A DNA stretch of 25,517 nucleotides. Origin: Methanomassiliicoccus sp. UBA6. Lineage in GTDB: Archaea; Thermoplasmatota; Thermoplasmata; Methanomassiliicoccales; Methanomassiliicoccaceae. A model generated the notes under the pieces. The model was not told the origin of the DNA. It searched no databases and saw only the letters and a list, made by a program, of their open reading frames with translations. The stretch lies in contig DAVH01000032.1 in assembly GCA_002508545.1 (NCBI GenBank), positions 26,330 to 51,846 on the forward strand, in the 5' to 3' direction. Both the position numbers and the translations under genes were made by a program. Numbering within the stretch: the stretch's first letter is position 1; the number at the start of each line of letters is the position of its first letter. Shown piece after piece: positions 7,339 to 14,897 of this stretch.

Positions 7339-7812
7339 TCAGCCAGAGGAACGCTCCTCGCCCAAGCGCCGGAGCACGTCCTCCCGGGGCCGCTCCCACC
7401 AGGCGATGCCGCCGTCCACCACCGTTATGCTGGGATGAGGGAGCACATCACCGGGAAGCGGCAGATCGTCCAGGTACCCGGGGTTCCTCGTTTCCAGCTT
7501 CATCCGCAGCAGGACGGCCTCGTACTCGATCTGACCGCGAGGCACTTCCATGGAATATCCACCGGCGTGGTCCAGGATGCGATCGCGGTCGAACCGGTAC
7601 CCGCGTAGATGCCCCTCTTCCCACACCCCCACCAGGTAGTCGTGGACCGCTCCCCAGGGGTCCGGCTGCTCCAGTACCTTCCTGGCCTGGGGATGGTTGC
7701 GGTAGGCGGTGGTCCGCCCGGACGCTATTCCCTGAGCAAGGAGGGCCTCCCGCCACAGCCCCACCAGCCCGGGAGGGTCCAGGTAGCGAGGATTGATGCT
7801 CCACAGGCGCAC
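7339..7812 (-). CDS. Pyrimidine dimer DNA glycosylase (Pyr_excise/T4 endonuclease V-like) family protein
   Basis: A 157-residue protein whose N-terminus (MRLWSINPRYLD, then GLVGLWREALLAQ and YRNHPQ) matches the cellular family grouped with phage T4 endonuclease V. T4 EndoV cuts UV-induced pyrimidine dimers using its N-terminal Thr2 amine and Glu23. Here E22 lies at the equivalent place, but position 2 is Arg, so glycosylase activity is not assured. The start is GTG at 7812: a TATA-like box is centred 27 bases upstream and no Shine-Dalgarno is present, implying a leaderless transcript. It is monocistronic, convergent with the oxidoreductase (12-base gap) and divergent from a glycosyltransferase. 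Family call is good; the activity is unproven. Confidence 0.8.
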   Translation of the reverse strand: MRLWSINPRYLDPPGLVGLWREALLAQGIASGRTTAYRNHPQARKVLEQPDPWGAVHDYLVGVWEEGHLRGYRFDRDRILDHAGGYSMEVPRGQIEYEAVLLRMKLETRNPGYLDDLPLPGDVLPHPSITVVDGGIAWWERPREDVLRRLGEERSSG

Positions 7813-7833
7813 GGTGTGGGATGCGTACTGAAG

Positions 7834-7864
7834 CCATATCTAGGCGTCGCCAACCGTTTTATGG
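7834..7864. promoter_or_regulatory. Back-to-back TATA-like boxes
   Basis: In the 78-base divergent spacer, CCTAGATATGG (minus strand, 7834-7844) lies about 27 bases before the GTG at 7812, and CGTTTTATGG (plus, 7855-7864) lies about 31 bases before the ATG at 7891. Both spacings suit leaderless archaeal transcripts. Confidence 0.5.
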
Positions 7865-7890
7865 AAGTTAGCGCATAACATGGACCTCTC

Positions 7891-8700
7891 ATGTTGGTGA
7901 GCGTGGTCCTGAACATCATGAACGAGGAGCGGTACATCGCCGACCTCCTGGACAGCCTGGTGATACAGGAGGGTCCGATCGAGATCGTGGTGGTCGACGC
8001 TGCCTCCGAGGACCGTACCCAGGACATCGTGCGCAGGTACGAGGCCAAGTACCCGTTCATCAAGATGTACATCCACCCCGGCAGGCGGGGGGAGAGCACC
8101 AACTACGGCATCTCTCAGGCGAAGGGCGAGGCCATCGCCTTCACCGGCGGGGACGACCTCGCGAACCCGAACTGGATCAAGGAGCTGAGAAAGAGCTTCG
8201 AGCAGGGGGCGGACATCGTCGCCGGGCGATCGATCATGATCGGGCTCAAGGCCTGGGAGGACCTCGACCGCGTGGAGCTGTTCCACAAGGGCTACGACGT
8301 CTCCTATCCCTCGGCCAACATGGCCTTCCGGCGCGAGGTACTGGAGAAGCTGGGAGGCTTCGACACCTGGTTCATCACCGCCGAGGACATCGACCTGAAT
8401 TACCGGGCGGTCGACGCCGGCTACAAGATCACCTGGAACCCCGACGCCATAGTATACCGGAGAACGAAATCGACGGTCTACGGGTTCTTCAAGCAGGCGT
8501 TCTGGAACGGCGCGGGACGAAAGCAGCTCACGCTGAAGCATGGCAACCTATGGGGCCGCTACGACCCGCTGCGGATGTTCAAGCAGAAGATGACCTTCTG
8601 GGCCCTGACCCGGCTGATGGTCGCGCTGATGGGCTACATCGGCTTCAAGCTGTTCGATGACAAGGGGCCATACGGCAAGAGGAAGAGGAACGCCAGCTGA
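7891..8700 (+). CDS. Glycosyltransferase family 2
   Basis: A 269-residue GT-A fold enzyme. The opening VSVVLNIMNEERYI is the nucleotide-sugar-binding start of GT2, IVVVDAASEDRT carries the conserved DxxSxDxT-type segment (here DAASEDRT), and FTGGDDLANPNW holds an acidic cluster GDD in place of the usual DxD. ITAEDIDLNYR at about 167-177 is the catalytic-base ED motif. The C-terminal 30 residues are basic and partly hydrophobic (ALTRLMVALMGYIGF), suggesting membrane association. It probably adds a sugar to a lipid-linked or surface glycan made with the UDP-uronic acid genes next door. The donor and acceptor cannot be predicted. Confidence 0.88.
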   Translation: MLVSVVLNIMNEERYIADLLDSLVIQEGPIEIVVVDAASEDRTQDIVRRYEAKYPFIKMYIHPGRRGESTNYGISQAKGEAIAFTGGDDLANPNWIKELRKSFEQGADIVAGRSIMIGLKAWEDLDRVELFHKGYDVSYPSANMAFRREVLEKLGGFDTWFITAEDIDLNYRAVDAGYKITWNPDAIVYRRTKSTVYGFFKQAFWNGAGRKQLTLKHGNLWGRYDPLRMFKQKMTFWALTRLMVALMGYIGFKLFDDKGPYGKRKRNAS

Positions 8701-8722
8701 CCTGGTACCGACCGGGTCAGAT

Positions 8723-8730
8723 TATTATAG
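8723..8730 (+). promoter_or_regulatory. TATA box of second glycosyltransferase
   Basis: TATTATAG stands out in GC-rich flanks and ends 20 bases before the GTG at 8751, placing transcription initiation at or just before the start codon. Confidence 0.5.
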
Positions 8731-8750
8731 CCTCGCCTCATACACTGCAA

Positions 8751-9458
8751 GTGTTCAGCTTGAGGCTCAGCGTTGTCATCCCCACGCTCAACGAAGCGGA
8801 CTGCATCGGGCAGGTCATCGACGAGCTCAGGTCCAACCTTGACGGCAAGGGGTTCGACTACGAGATCATGATCGTGGACGGCCGCTCCACCGACGGCACC
8901 AGGGACATCGCCGGTGCCAAGGGCGCGGTGGTGGTCGAGGAGCCGCGCAAGGGGTACGGTCGAGCGTACAAGACCGGCTTCGAGAAGGCGCGGGGCGAGG
9001 TCATCGCCACCATGGACGGCGACTGCACCTACCCGGCCGAGTCGATAATCCCGCTGATGGAGATGCTGGACCGCGACGACCTGGAGTTCATCACCACCGA
9101 CCGCTTCGGCCACATGGAGCCGGGGGCGATGAGCGACATGCACAAGATCGGCAACCTGGCGCTGTCGTTCACCACCCGGCTGCTGTTCGGCCGCAAGATA
9201 CGCGATTCGCAGAGCGGGATGTGGGTCTTCCGGCGCGAGGCGCTGTCGAAGATCAATGTCACCAACGACGGCATGCCCTTCTCCGAGGAGATCAAGATCG
9301 AGGCCTTCCGGAAGCTGCGCTCCCGGGAGGTGATGATCGCCTACCGCCGGAGGATCGGCCAGGTGAAGCTGTCCTCGTGGAAGGACGGCTGGTACAACTT
9401 CAGCTTCCTGCTCATCAAGAGGTTCAAGGGCCCTCGAGATAAGTCCTTGCACTCCTGA
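8751..9458 (+). CDS. Glycosyltransferase family 2, dolichol-phosphate sugar synthase-like
   Basis: A 235-residue soluble GT2 resembling dolichyl-phosphate mannose/glucose synthases (DPM1-type). SVVIPTLNEADCIG opens the fold, IVDGRSTDGT follows, the metal-binding DxD is in TMDGDCTYP, and SQSGMWVFRREAL is the conserved acceptor-side segment. It has no C-terminal TM pair, as in short DPM1 forms. It would load a sugar from a nucleotide donor onto a polyprenyl phosphate, serving the glycan locus. GTG at 8751 is chosen because the TATA box fits a leaderless start there; TTG at 8760 is an alternative. The last 35 bases overlap the convergent uracil-DNA glycosylase gene. Confidence 0.87.
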   Translation: MFSLRLSVVIPTLNEADCIGQVIDELRSNLDGKGFDYEIMIVDGRSTDGTRDIAGAKGAVVVEEPRKGYGRAYKTGFEKARGEVIATMDGDCTYPAESIIPLMEMLDRDDLEFITTDRFGHMEPGAMSDMHKIGNLALSFTTRLLFGRKIRDSQSGMWVFRREALSKINVTNDGMPFSEEIKIEAFRKLRSREVMIAYRRRIGQVKLSSWKDGWYNFSFLLIKRFKGPRDKSLHS

Positions 9459-9960
9459 TGCTCTCCCGGATGCTCTCCTTCACCGTGCGGTTGTAAAAGC
9501 TCGCGGCCGGGTGATAGGCGGGGATGAGCACGATCTCCTTGCCCCGTATCGTTATCTTCTGAGGGCGGTTCACCTCGTCCTTCATGACGATCGGCCGCCG
9601 CAGGAGGTCCTTAGCCGCCGAGCGCCCGAGGGTAACCACGACCTTCCGATTCTCCAGCTCCGATTCCAGGCACGGGAGGCAGGCGTCCATCTCCTCCTGG
9701 GTGGGCTCGCGGTTCCCGGGAGGGCGGCACTTCACGGTGTTGGTGATGAACACCTTGCTGCGCTCGAGGCCCTCTTCCTCCAGCAGCTTGGTGAGCACTT
9801 TTCCCGACGAGCCGACGAACGGACGGCCGGCGGCGTCCTCCTTCGCCCCGGGGGCCTCGCCGACGAAGGCGATCGGCGAATCGGGATCGCCGTCGGGCAT
9901 GACCACGTTCGCGCGCCCATGGCACAGCGCGCAGCGCTTGCAGTCCTCGGGGGGCCTCAT
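9424..9960 (-). CDS. Uracil-DNA glycosylase, family 4 (Fe-S)
   Basis: A 178-residue family-4 uracil-DNA glycosylase, which removes uracil from DNA after cytosine deamination. The active-site motif GEAPG lies at 34-38 followed by EDAAGRPFVG, KCRPPGNREP lies at 77-86, and the second active-site motif is HPAAS at 150-154. The likely 4Fe-4S ligands are C7, C10, C78 and C94; additional cysteines are C13 and C97. The start at 9960 overlaps the pyrE stop as ATGA; the upstream extension of the frame is Arg/Gly-rich and is pyrE in another frame. It is the last gene of the carS-pyrE-udg operon, converging with and overlapping a glycosyltransferase by 35 bases. Confidence 0.93.
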   Translation of the reverse strand: MRPPEDCKRCALCHGRANVVMPDGDPDSPIAFVGEAPGAKEDAAGRPFVGSSGKVLTKLLEEEGLERSKVFITNTVKCRPPGNREPTQEEMDACLPCLESELENRKVVVTLGRSAAKDLLRRPIVMKDEVNRPQKITIRGKEIVLIPAYHPAASFYNRTVKESIRESIRSARTYLEGP

Positions 9961-10460
9961 TTCCTCAGGATGTCCTCGGCGGTCACCAGGGCCGACAGCC
10001 TCACGCCGATGTCGTTCAGCTTCTGCTCCCCGCCCTCCTGGCGGTTCACCACGCACAGCACCTCGCTCACTGCGCCGCCCGCTGCGCGCACGATGCCGAT
10101 GGCCTCCAGGACCGAGCCGGCGGAGGTGACCACGTCCTCGACCATGAGGACCTTCTCCCCCGCTGCCAGCGACCCCTCGATCATCTTCTGGGTGCCGTGG
10201 TCCTTCTTCTCCCTGCGCACCATGATGTACGGTATCTTGGTCCTCAGCGACAGCGCCACCGCCAGGGGTATGGAGCCGAGCACCACCCCGGCGATCTTGT
10301 CGACCTCGAGGCCCCGGAGCTGGATCTCCCTGGCCATCTCGTCGGCGATGGTCTCCAGGACATAGGGGTCGGTGCTCGCCTTCTTGATGTCGATGTAGTA
10401 CTCGCTCTTCTTCCCGGACGCCAGCGTGAAATCGCCGTACATCAGGGCGTTGCAGCGCAC
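9957..10460 (-). CDS. pyrE: Orotate phosphoribosyltransferase
   Basis: This enzyme couples orotate with PRPP to give OMP in pyrimidine synthesis. With the GTG start at 10460 it has 167 residues. FTLASGKKSEYYIDIKKA-type sequence near the N-terminus binds orotate/PRPP, VRREKKDHG (81-89) is the flexible catalytic loop, and VLMVEDVVTSAGS is the PRPP-binding loop. The GTG is chosen because AAGGAGG lies five bases upstream. The coding-like frame extends nine more codons (NKRTKEAL) to an ATT at 10487 just after the carS stop, which would restore the full first helix of the family, so a non-standard start is possible. It overlaps the uracil glycosylase as ATGA. Confidence 0.94.
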   Translation of the reverse strand: MRCNALMYGDFTLASGKKSEYYIDIKKASTDPYVLETIADEMAREIQLRGLEVDKIAGVVLGSIPLAVALSLRTKIPYIMVRREKKDHGTQKMIEGSLAAGEKVLMVEDVVTSAGSVLEAIGIVRAAGGAVSEVLCVVNRQEGGEQKLNDIGVRLSALVTAEDILRK

Positions 10461-10488
10461 CAGCGCCTCCTTGGTCCTCTTGTTAATG

Positions 10489-11052
10489 TTACCACGGCTC
10501 CTTCTTCTTGCCCATCTTGTACCCTATGATGTTTACGGTGCGGTGCAGCACCGGCACGAACACCAGGAGAGCGATCAGGGCGACGATGCTCTCCCCGTTG
10601 ATATAGTGCGAAGCGACCCAGGCGGGGAACAGCAGCGCAGTTATGCCCAGTGCTCCGGCCACGAAGTCGTACTGGTCGAGTATCGGCGCCTTGTGGCCGC
10701 GCTCCATTCCCAGCCGGCGCTTGATGAACGCTCCGGTCATATCTCCCAGGAGAGAGCCCAGCGCCAGCGCGAAAACCACGCCCATGGCGTCCAGCCCGCT
10801 CCCCCAGGTCCACTGCTCGGGGAAATCGAAGGTCAGGGTAGCGAGGGCCAATATGATGCCCAGGGAGGTGCCGGCGGCGATCCCACCGATCAGACCGGTC
10901 CAGGTCTTGCCGTCTCCCAGGATGCGCTTGCCCCTCCAGGTGCGGCCAAAGTCGACCGGCGTCCCTCCGCCGAACAGCACCGCCGCCGAGTTGGGCACCA
11001 GCGCAGGCAGGAAGAGGAATATCCCGCTGAGCGCGACCAGTATGAGGTCCAT
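10489..11052 (-). CDS. carS: CDP-2,3-bis-(O-geranylgeranyl)-sn-glycerol synthase (CDP-archaeol synthase)
   Basis: A 187-residue integral membrane enzyme of archaeal ether-lipid synthesis, activating digeranylgeranylglyceryl phosphate with CTP. LVPNSAAVLFGGGTPVDFG near 18-36, ILGDGKTWTG at 44-53, and GDMTGAFIKRRLGMERG followed by PILDQYDF are the family's conserved cytoplasmic loops. Four to five TM segments surround them. The Lys-rich C-terminus ends KKKEPW. The ATG at 11052 has no Shine-Dalgarno and an AATAAAGG-type box about 32-39 bases upstream. It is the first gene of the carS-pyrE-udg operon. It is the clearest marker that the source is archaeal. Confidence 0.93.
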   Translation of the reverse strand: MDLILVALSGIFLFLPALVPNSAAVLFGGGTPVDFGRTWRGKRILGDGKTWTGLIGGIAAGTSLGIILALATLTFDFPEQWTWGSGLDAMGVVFALALGSLLGDMTGAFIKRRLGMERGHKAPILDQYDFVAGALGITALLFPAWVASHYINGESIVALIALLVFVPVLHRTVNIIGYKMGKKKEPW

Positions 11053-11180
11053 CGGTGGCAGGAAGGCGCATCCGATAGATTACCTTTATTGGACGAAGGC
11101 TAGGAATATGGCCTCGTACGGCCGGCTGCGAGCGGACGTGCGCCGGCTTGCACCCCAACTCCCGTTGAATTCGGGGGAAG

Positions 11181-11188
11181 CAATATCG
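11181..11188 (+). promoter_or_regulatory. TATA-like box of cupin gene
   Basis: CAATATCG lies 24-31 bases before the ATG at 11212, in GC-rich surroundings. The short inverted repeat CCCG-N7-CGGG lies directly upstream (11161-11175). Confidence 0.35.
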
Positions 11189-11211
11189 TCCCTCGGGGCG
11201 CTTACGGCCTC

Positions 11212-11550
11212 ATGAAGATCGTCAACCTGTGCGACGCCGCGTGCAAGGCCAACCCCCACGGAGTGGAGGCCAAGAACGTCTATGAGCACGAGCATGCGCT
11301 GATCTCCCACTTGATGCTGCAGCCGGGGCAGGCGCTGAAGAAGCACATCACCCCGGTGGACGTGGCGTTCTACGTCCTCGAGGGCCGGGGAGAGGTCGAG
11401 ATCGGGGAGGAGAAGGAGACCGTCGGCCAGGACGCCATGGTGGAGAGCCCCAAGGGCATACCGCACCTGTGGCGGAACGTGGGGGACGGCCCGCTGCGCA
11501 TCCTGGTCATCAAGCTGCCCAGGCCGGTAGAGAAGAGCAAGATGATCTAG
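11212..11550 (+). CDS. Single-domain cupin protein
   Basis: A 112-residue cupin_2 barrel. Motif 1 is present as GQALKKHITPVDVAFYVLEG (38-57), with a single His (H44) where the family often has two, and motif 2 as PKGIPHLWRN (80-89) with H85. An intermotif GRGEVEIGEE strand pair lies between them. It may bind a metal and a small sugar- or acid-like ligand; no reaction can be assigned. It is monocistronic, TATA-driven and probably leaderless, and ends at TAG just before a strong terminator hairpin. The gene on its other side is carS, divergent. Confidence 0.85.
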   Translation: MKIVNLCDAACKANPHGVEAKNVYEHEHALISHLMLQPGQALKKHITPVDVAFYVLEGRGEVEIGEEKETVGQDAMVESPKGIPHLWRNVGDGPLRILVIKLPRPVEKSKMI

Positions 11551-11570
11551 GCCGTTCGCCGCCACCGGAC

Positions 11571-11602
11571 TCGGGGCTGCTCGAGGCGCCCCGATTGTTT
11601 TT
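11571..11602 (+). terminator. Intrinsic terminator of cupin gene
   Basis: TCGGGGC (11571-11577) and GCCCCGA (11588-11594) form a perfect 7-bp stem with a 10-base loop, followed by TTGTTTTT. It begins 20 bases after the cupin stop and lies between convergent genes. Confidence 0.75.
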
Positions 11603-11639
11603 CGATGGCAGCCGTGCGCGTTACGAGAACGGTCGCGGC

Positions 11640-12260
11640 TCACTCCGCCGCGCTGCCCTCGACCTTTTTGGTCGACTGGTCCGTCTTGAACACGGGGACC
11701 AGCTCTCGGCCGAGGGCCTCGTTCAGCACCTGAGCCATCGCCGAGTACACTGCCAAAGCGCCAGCGATGACCCCCAGGCATCCGGCCAGGAGCTTGGCGT
11801 CGGCAGAGGCCAGGGCCTCGGCGGCCGCCAGGAGGAAGAGAACCGAGGTGAGGGCGACGAAGGTCATCTGGCTCACGCGGTTGGTACCGATGGTGCCGAT
11901 CGTAAGGTAGGCAGCGAAGATCCCCCACAGGAAGAACAGGACGGCCATGGCCTCGGGAGCTTCCGCGCCAGCGATGCCGATGACCGGGGCCAGGAGTATC
12001 GTCACGATGATGATCCAGAAGAAACCGAACGATGAGAACACGGTCATCCCGAAGGTGTTGCCCTTCTTCCACTCCAGCAACCCGGCGATCAGCTGGGCCA
12101 GGCCGCCGAAGAATATGGCCATCGCCAGGATCGCCGCCCCCAGGGGAATGAGGCCGGTGTTGTGCAGGCTGAGCATTATGGTGGTCAATCCGAACCCCAT
12201 GAGGCCGAGGGGCGCGGGGTTGGCGGTGGTATCGTTCATGATCGTCGGTGAGGCGGTCAT
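11640..12260 (-). CDS. GPR1/FUN34/YaaH (SatP-type) acetate/succinate transporter
   Basis: A 206-residue membrane protein with six TM segments. It carries the family signature NPAPLGLMGFGLTT near the N-terminus and a FFGGLAQLIAGLLEWKKGNT segment (TM2 and loop), which matches SatP/Ato-type channels for acetate or succinate and protons. The C-terminal tail is charged. The start at 12260 is chosen because a strong TATA box (12287-12294) is 27-34 bases upstream; a GTG at 12272 would lie upstream of the predicted transcript start, and an ATG at 12239 is also possible. In an anaerobic archaeon it probably imports or exports acetate. Confidence 0.9.
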   Translation of the reverse strand: MTASPTIMNDTTANPAPLGLMGFGLTTIMLSLHNTGLIPLGAAILAMAIFFGGLAQLIAGLLEWKKGNTFGMTVFSSFGFFWIIIVTILLAPVIGIAGAEAPEAMAVLFFLWGIFAAYLTIGTIGTNRVSQMTFVALTSVLFLLAAAEALASADAKLLAGCLGVIAGALAVYSAMAQVLNEALGRELVPVFKTDQSTKKVEGSAAE

Positions 12261-12286
12261 AGGTTCCGGCACTTCACCATTGTTAT

Positions 12287-12294
12287 GATATAAA
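12287..12294 (-). promoter_or_regulatory. TATA box of acetate-type transporter
   Basis: TTTATATC on the minus strand is the best match to the archaeal box A in the window and lies 26-33 bases before the ATG at 12260. Confidence 0.6.
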
Positions 12295-12344
12295 ACGGAG
12301 GCAGGTCGCCAAGGCTTCCCATGGGCCGTTCGCTACGAAGAACA

Positions 12345-14240
12345 TCAGCGGCCATGCCGGACGAAGAAGTTCAGTACGTCGTTCACCACGAACTCCGTGC
12401 TGGTCACCTCCAGCCGATCGGAGAACTGGTTCGCCCGGCGGTCGAGGATCACCGCCACCCCGATGTCCGTCTCCGTCCTTATGAGCCGGCCGATGGCCTG
12501 CAGCAGCTTCCTGGTGACCGGCGCCTTCACCGTGTACTCCCACCCTCGGCCGAACTTCACCTCGTAGTAGTGCAGTAGCGCACGCTGCTTGGCGGTCGGC
12601 TTGGGGTACGGGATGCCGGCCACGATGGCCGCCTCCAGCTCACGGTCCGGGAAGTCGATGCCCTCGCTGATTCGCCCTCCCATCACCGAGAACAGGACGG
12701 CGCCGTTCTCCGAACCCTTGAACTTGCCGACCTCGTCCATCAGCTCGTTCTGGGCCATGCCCCTCTTCTCGATGTGCACCTTCCTCCGTATGCGGTTCAG
12801 GACCCCGTCGGCGATGAACCGGTCCATGAGCGCGTACGACGGGAAGAAGACCACGGTGTTGCGATCAAGTACATTGCACAGCGAGACGGTGTAGTCCTCC
12901 ATGCGCGGCACGAGCTCGTCATCCTTCACGATGTCCTCGTACCTGGTGGTCACGTCCTCGAGGAACAGCACCGAGCGGTTCTCCGGCGGGAAGGGCGAGG
13001 GGAAGGTGCGCAACGCTGAGGTCCTCGGCAGCCCGATGGAGTCGCGGTACTCGTTCAGCGGCTGCAGGGTGCCGGACATGTGCACCGAGGCACCGCAGTC
13101 CATGAGCGCCTTGCACGCCAATGACGGGTCCATGCAGTAGGCCTCGAACGCAGGGTTGTCGCCGCCGGTGACCAGCTTGACGTAGCACTCCTCGTCCAGC
13201 TCGAGGAAGAACTGGATGAAGCCTCCGAGGGAATGGATGTACGAGCGCGGGAGCCGGCCCTTTTTCTTCTTGGCCTCCCGGATGGTGTCGCCGTAGATCA
13301 TCATCGACTTGGCCATGGCCGATATGCCGGCCGAGGTGGTCTTGAACGCGCTCATGAGTCCTTCCTCGAGGAAGGGCGGCGGTATCAGTCCGTCATCCTC
13401 GATCAGGAACTCGTCCAGGGCCTCCTTCAGCCGCTTCTCGCACTGCCCCACGACGTCCAAGACGCTGACGCCCTCCGCCACCTCGGGGTCCCCGTACTCG
13501 TCCACCTCCTTCCTAACCAGGCCGAGCAGATGCGAGGACAGCGCCACCGAGCGGATCTCTCTTGCGTAATCGGGAAGGTTGTGGGCCTCGTCCACGATGA
13601 CCACCGCCTCGGAGATCGGTATGTTCATCCAGTCGAGGAGGTTGTGGCGGATGAAGGGCATGAAGAAGTAGGCGTAGGGGGCGGTGACCACGTGGGCATG
13701 AGGAAGCAAATCCTTCGCCAGCTCGTGGGGGCACAGGCCGTGCTGGTCGCAGTAGGCGACGAAGTCCTCCACCGTGGGGAGGTTCTCCTGGCAGTAATGC
13801 AGGATGTCGTTGAAGTCGGTGGACAGCACCTTGTCGTAGAAGCGGCAGCCGCCCTCCTTGCCATCCCGCGAGCGCGCCTTGCGCTCGGCGCATAGCTTGG
13901 ACAGCTCCTCCGGCGAGCCGGACCGCAGCTCGGGATCGCGCTGAATTAGGGGACAGGTGCTCTGGCGCCCCTGCAGGCCGACCCCGAACACCGGGAGCAG
14001 GTTGTTGATCTTCCTCAGCTCCAGCATCACCTGCCGCTGCTGGGAATTGGTCCTGGTAAGATAGATGACCTTCTTGCCCGTCTCCAACGCCGGCCGCAGC
14101 GCTCCGCTCAGCGCGCAGATGGTCTTCCCCGTACCGGTGCCGGACTCCACCGCCAGGTGAGCGCCCGCCCTCACATTGGCGGAGATCGCCTTGACCAGCT
14201 CGACCTGGTGCGGTCTGGGAGAATAAGGAAAGAGGTCCAT
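12345..14240 (-). CDS. xpd: XPD/Rad3-family Fe-S DNA helicase
   Basis: A 631-residue superfamily-2, 5'-3' DNA helicase. Walker A is SGTGTGKT (33-40) and the DEAH box is 217-220. Motif VI is QAIGRLIRTETD near the C-terminus, and GGRISEGIDFP is motif V. Four cysteines in the inserted Fe-S domain (C96, C117, C132, C170, the last in GLCPHELAKDL) match XPD. The length fits archaeal XPD rather than longer bacterial DinG. It would unwind DNA in repair, although archaeal XPD is not part of a transcription factor TFIIH. The ATG at 14240 sits inside an inverted repeat (14234-14289). It follows the gene at 14307-14714 by 66 bases on the same strand. Confidence 0.92.
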   Translation of the reverse strand: MDLFPYSPRPHQVELVKAISANVRAGAHLAVESGTGTGKTICALSGALRPALETGKKVIYLTRTNSQQRQVMLELRKINNLLPVFGVGLQGRQSTCPLIQRDPELRSGSPEELSKLCAERKARSRDGKEGGCRFYDKVLSTDFNDILHYCQENLPTVEDFVAYCDQHGLCPHELAKDLLPHAHVVTAPYAYFFMPFIRHNLLDWMNIPISEAVVIVDEAHNLPDYAREIRSVALSSHLLGLVRKEVDEYGDPEVAEGVSVLDVVGQCEKRLKEALDEFLIEDDGLIPPPFLEEGLMSAFKTTSAGISAMAKSMMIYGDTIREAKKKKGRLPRSYIHSLGGFIQFFLELDEECYVKLVTGGDNPAFEAYCMDPSLACKALMDCGASVHMSGTLQPLNEYRDSIGLPRTSALRTFPSPFPPENRSVLFLEDVTTRYEDIVKDDELVPRMEDYTVSLCNVLDRNTVVFFPSYALMDRFIADGVLNRIRRKVHIEKRGMAQNELMDEVGKFKGSENGAVLFSVMGGRISEGIDFPDRELEAAIVAGIPYPKPTAKQRALLHYYEVKFGRGWEYTVKAPVTRKLLQAIGRLIRTETDIGVAVILDRRANQFSDRLEVTSTEFVVNDVLNFFVRHGR

Positions 14241-14289
14241 CCACCGAACTCAATCGGTGGTGCTAGATGTTCTTTTCGGTGGGTGGACC
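14234..14289. repeat. Inverted repeat over the helicase start codon
   Basis: The 15-base arms GGTCCATCCACCGAA (14234-14248) and TTCGGTGGGTGGACC (14275-14289) are complementary at 14 of 15 positions, with a 26-base spacer. The left arm covers the helicase ATG (14238-14240). A nested perfect hairpin, CCACCGA-N6-TCGGTGG (14241-14260), competes for the same left arm. Confidence 0.8.
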
Positions 14290-14306
14290 GCAATATGGCC
14301 GGGAGG

Positions 14307-14714
14307 CTACTGGCCCCTCTGCCACGCTTCGTCGCCCAGCTCGTCATATACCGACAACGAGCCGGTGGCATCCCCTTCCATAGAGGCTTTCTCGTCGATC
14401 AGCTCGTGAATGCGTTCCTTGCGGAACAGCCAGTAGTGTATCCTCCATTCACGTCCGTCGTAGAGCGTGGTCTCTTCCCGCTCGGTGGTGAGTATGCCGG
14501 TGTCCTCGAGCATGTAGAACGCGTCCCTATCCTCCGGCTCGAGAATGTTGTCGATTATCCTTTCGCTGTATCCGAAGAAGTTCAAAATATGCTGGGCCAT
14601 CTCCTTCGCCTGCTCATCAGGCATTCCTTCCTTATCTATGCCGTTCCTGATGGCCAGTGTCAGTTCGTCCAATGTCAAGGTGCTGTCGTTCAAACTTCTC
14701 TCGTTTTTCATCAT
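14307..14714 (-). CDS. Conserved archaeal protein, DUF6015-like
   Basis: A 135-residue acidic, soluble protein with no TM segment. The helical N-terminal half contains NFFGYSERIIDNILEPED and the second half REETTLYDGREWRIHYW, which I recall from a family of uncharacterised Thermoplasmatota proteins (DUF6015); the name is from memory. The sequence resembles a winged-helix-like or adaptor domain, but no DNA-binding motif can be claimed. The tandem ATGs at 14714 and 14711 are preceded by a G-rich stretch with AGGT. It stops at TAG and is followed by the helicase gene, possibly in one transcript. A TATA-like CTTATATTA near 14789-14797 would give a leader of about 50 bases. Confidence 0.7.
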   Translation of the reverse strand: MMKNERSLNDSTLTLDELTLAIRNGIDKEGMPDEQAKEMAQHILNFFGYSERIIDNILEPEDRDAFYMLEDTGILTTEREETTLYDGREWRIHYWLFRKERIHELIDEKASMEGDATGSLSVYDELGDEAWQRGQ

Positions 14715-14787
14715 ATCCCAACCTAACCCCCTCTGACTGTCGCCTTGCTAAGGCTGCGCCTATGAGGCAGTATTTTTTTGGAGCTCG

Positions 14788-14897
14788 TAATATAAGCACT
14801 TTGAGAGATAATTATCAATCGGTAGAACGATTGTAATGATGCATCGCTCATAGTGCCCAACCTATGATTTGTTTTTCGAGCGAGCCCTATATAATCC
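14788..14897. promoter_or_regulatory. Divergent promoter region with palindromes
   Basis: Two divergent genes (starts 14714 minus, 14930 plus) share this AT-rich spacer. TATA-like boxes are CTTATATTA on the minus strand (14789-14797) and CTATATAATCC on the plus strand (14887-14897). Between them lie the perfect palindrome GATAATTATC (14807-14816) and the inverted repeat CAATCG-N6-CGATTG (14816-14833), both plausible regulator sites. Confidence 0.5.

Noticed and set aside
9961..10056. 32-codon N-terminal extension of uracil-DNA glycosylase
   Set aside because: It is pyrE in another frame; the Fe-S cysteine C7 should lie near the N-terminus, as it does from 9960.
14753..14779. CTGC/GCAG-type hairpin followed by seven T on the plus strand
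   Set aside because: The stem is bulged and no plus-strand gene lies just upstream to terminate; it falls in the leader of the minus-strand gene.
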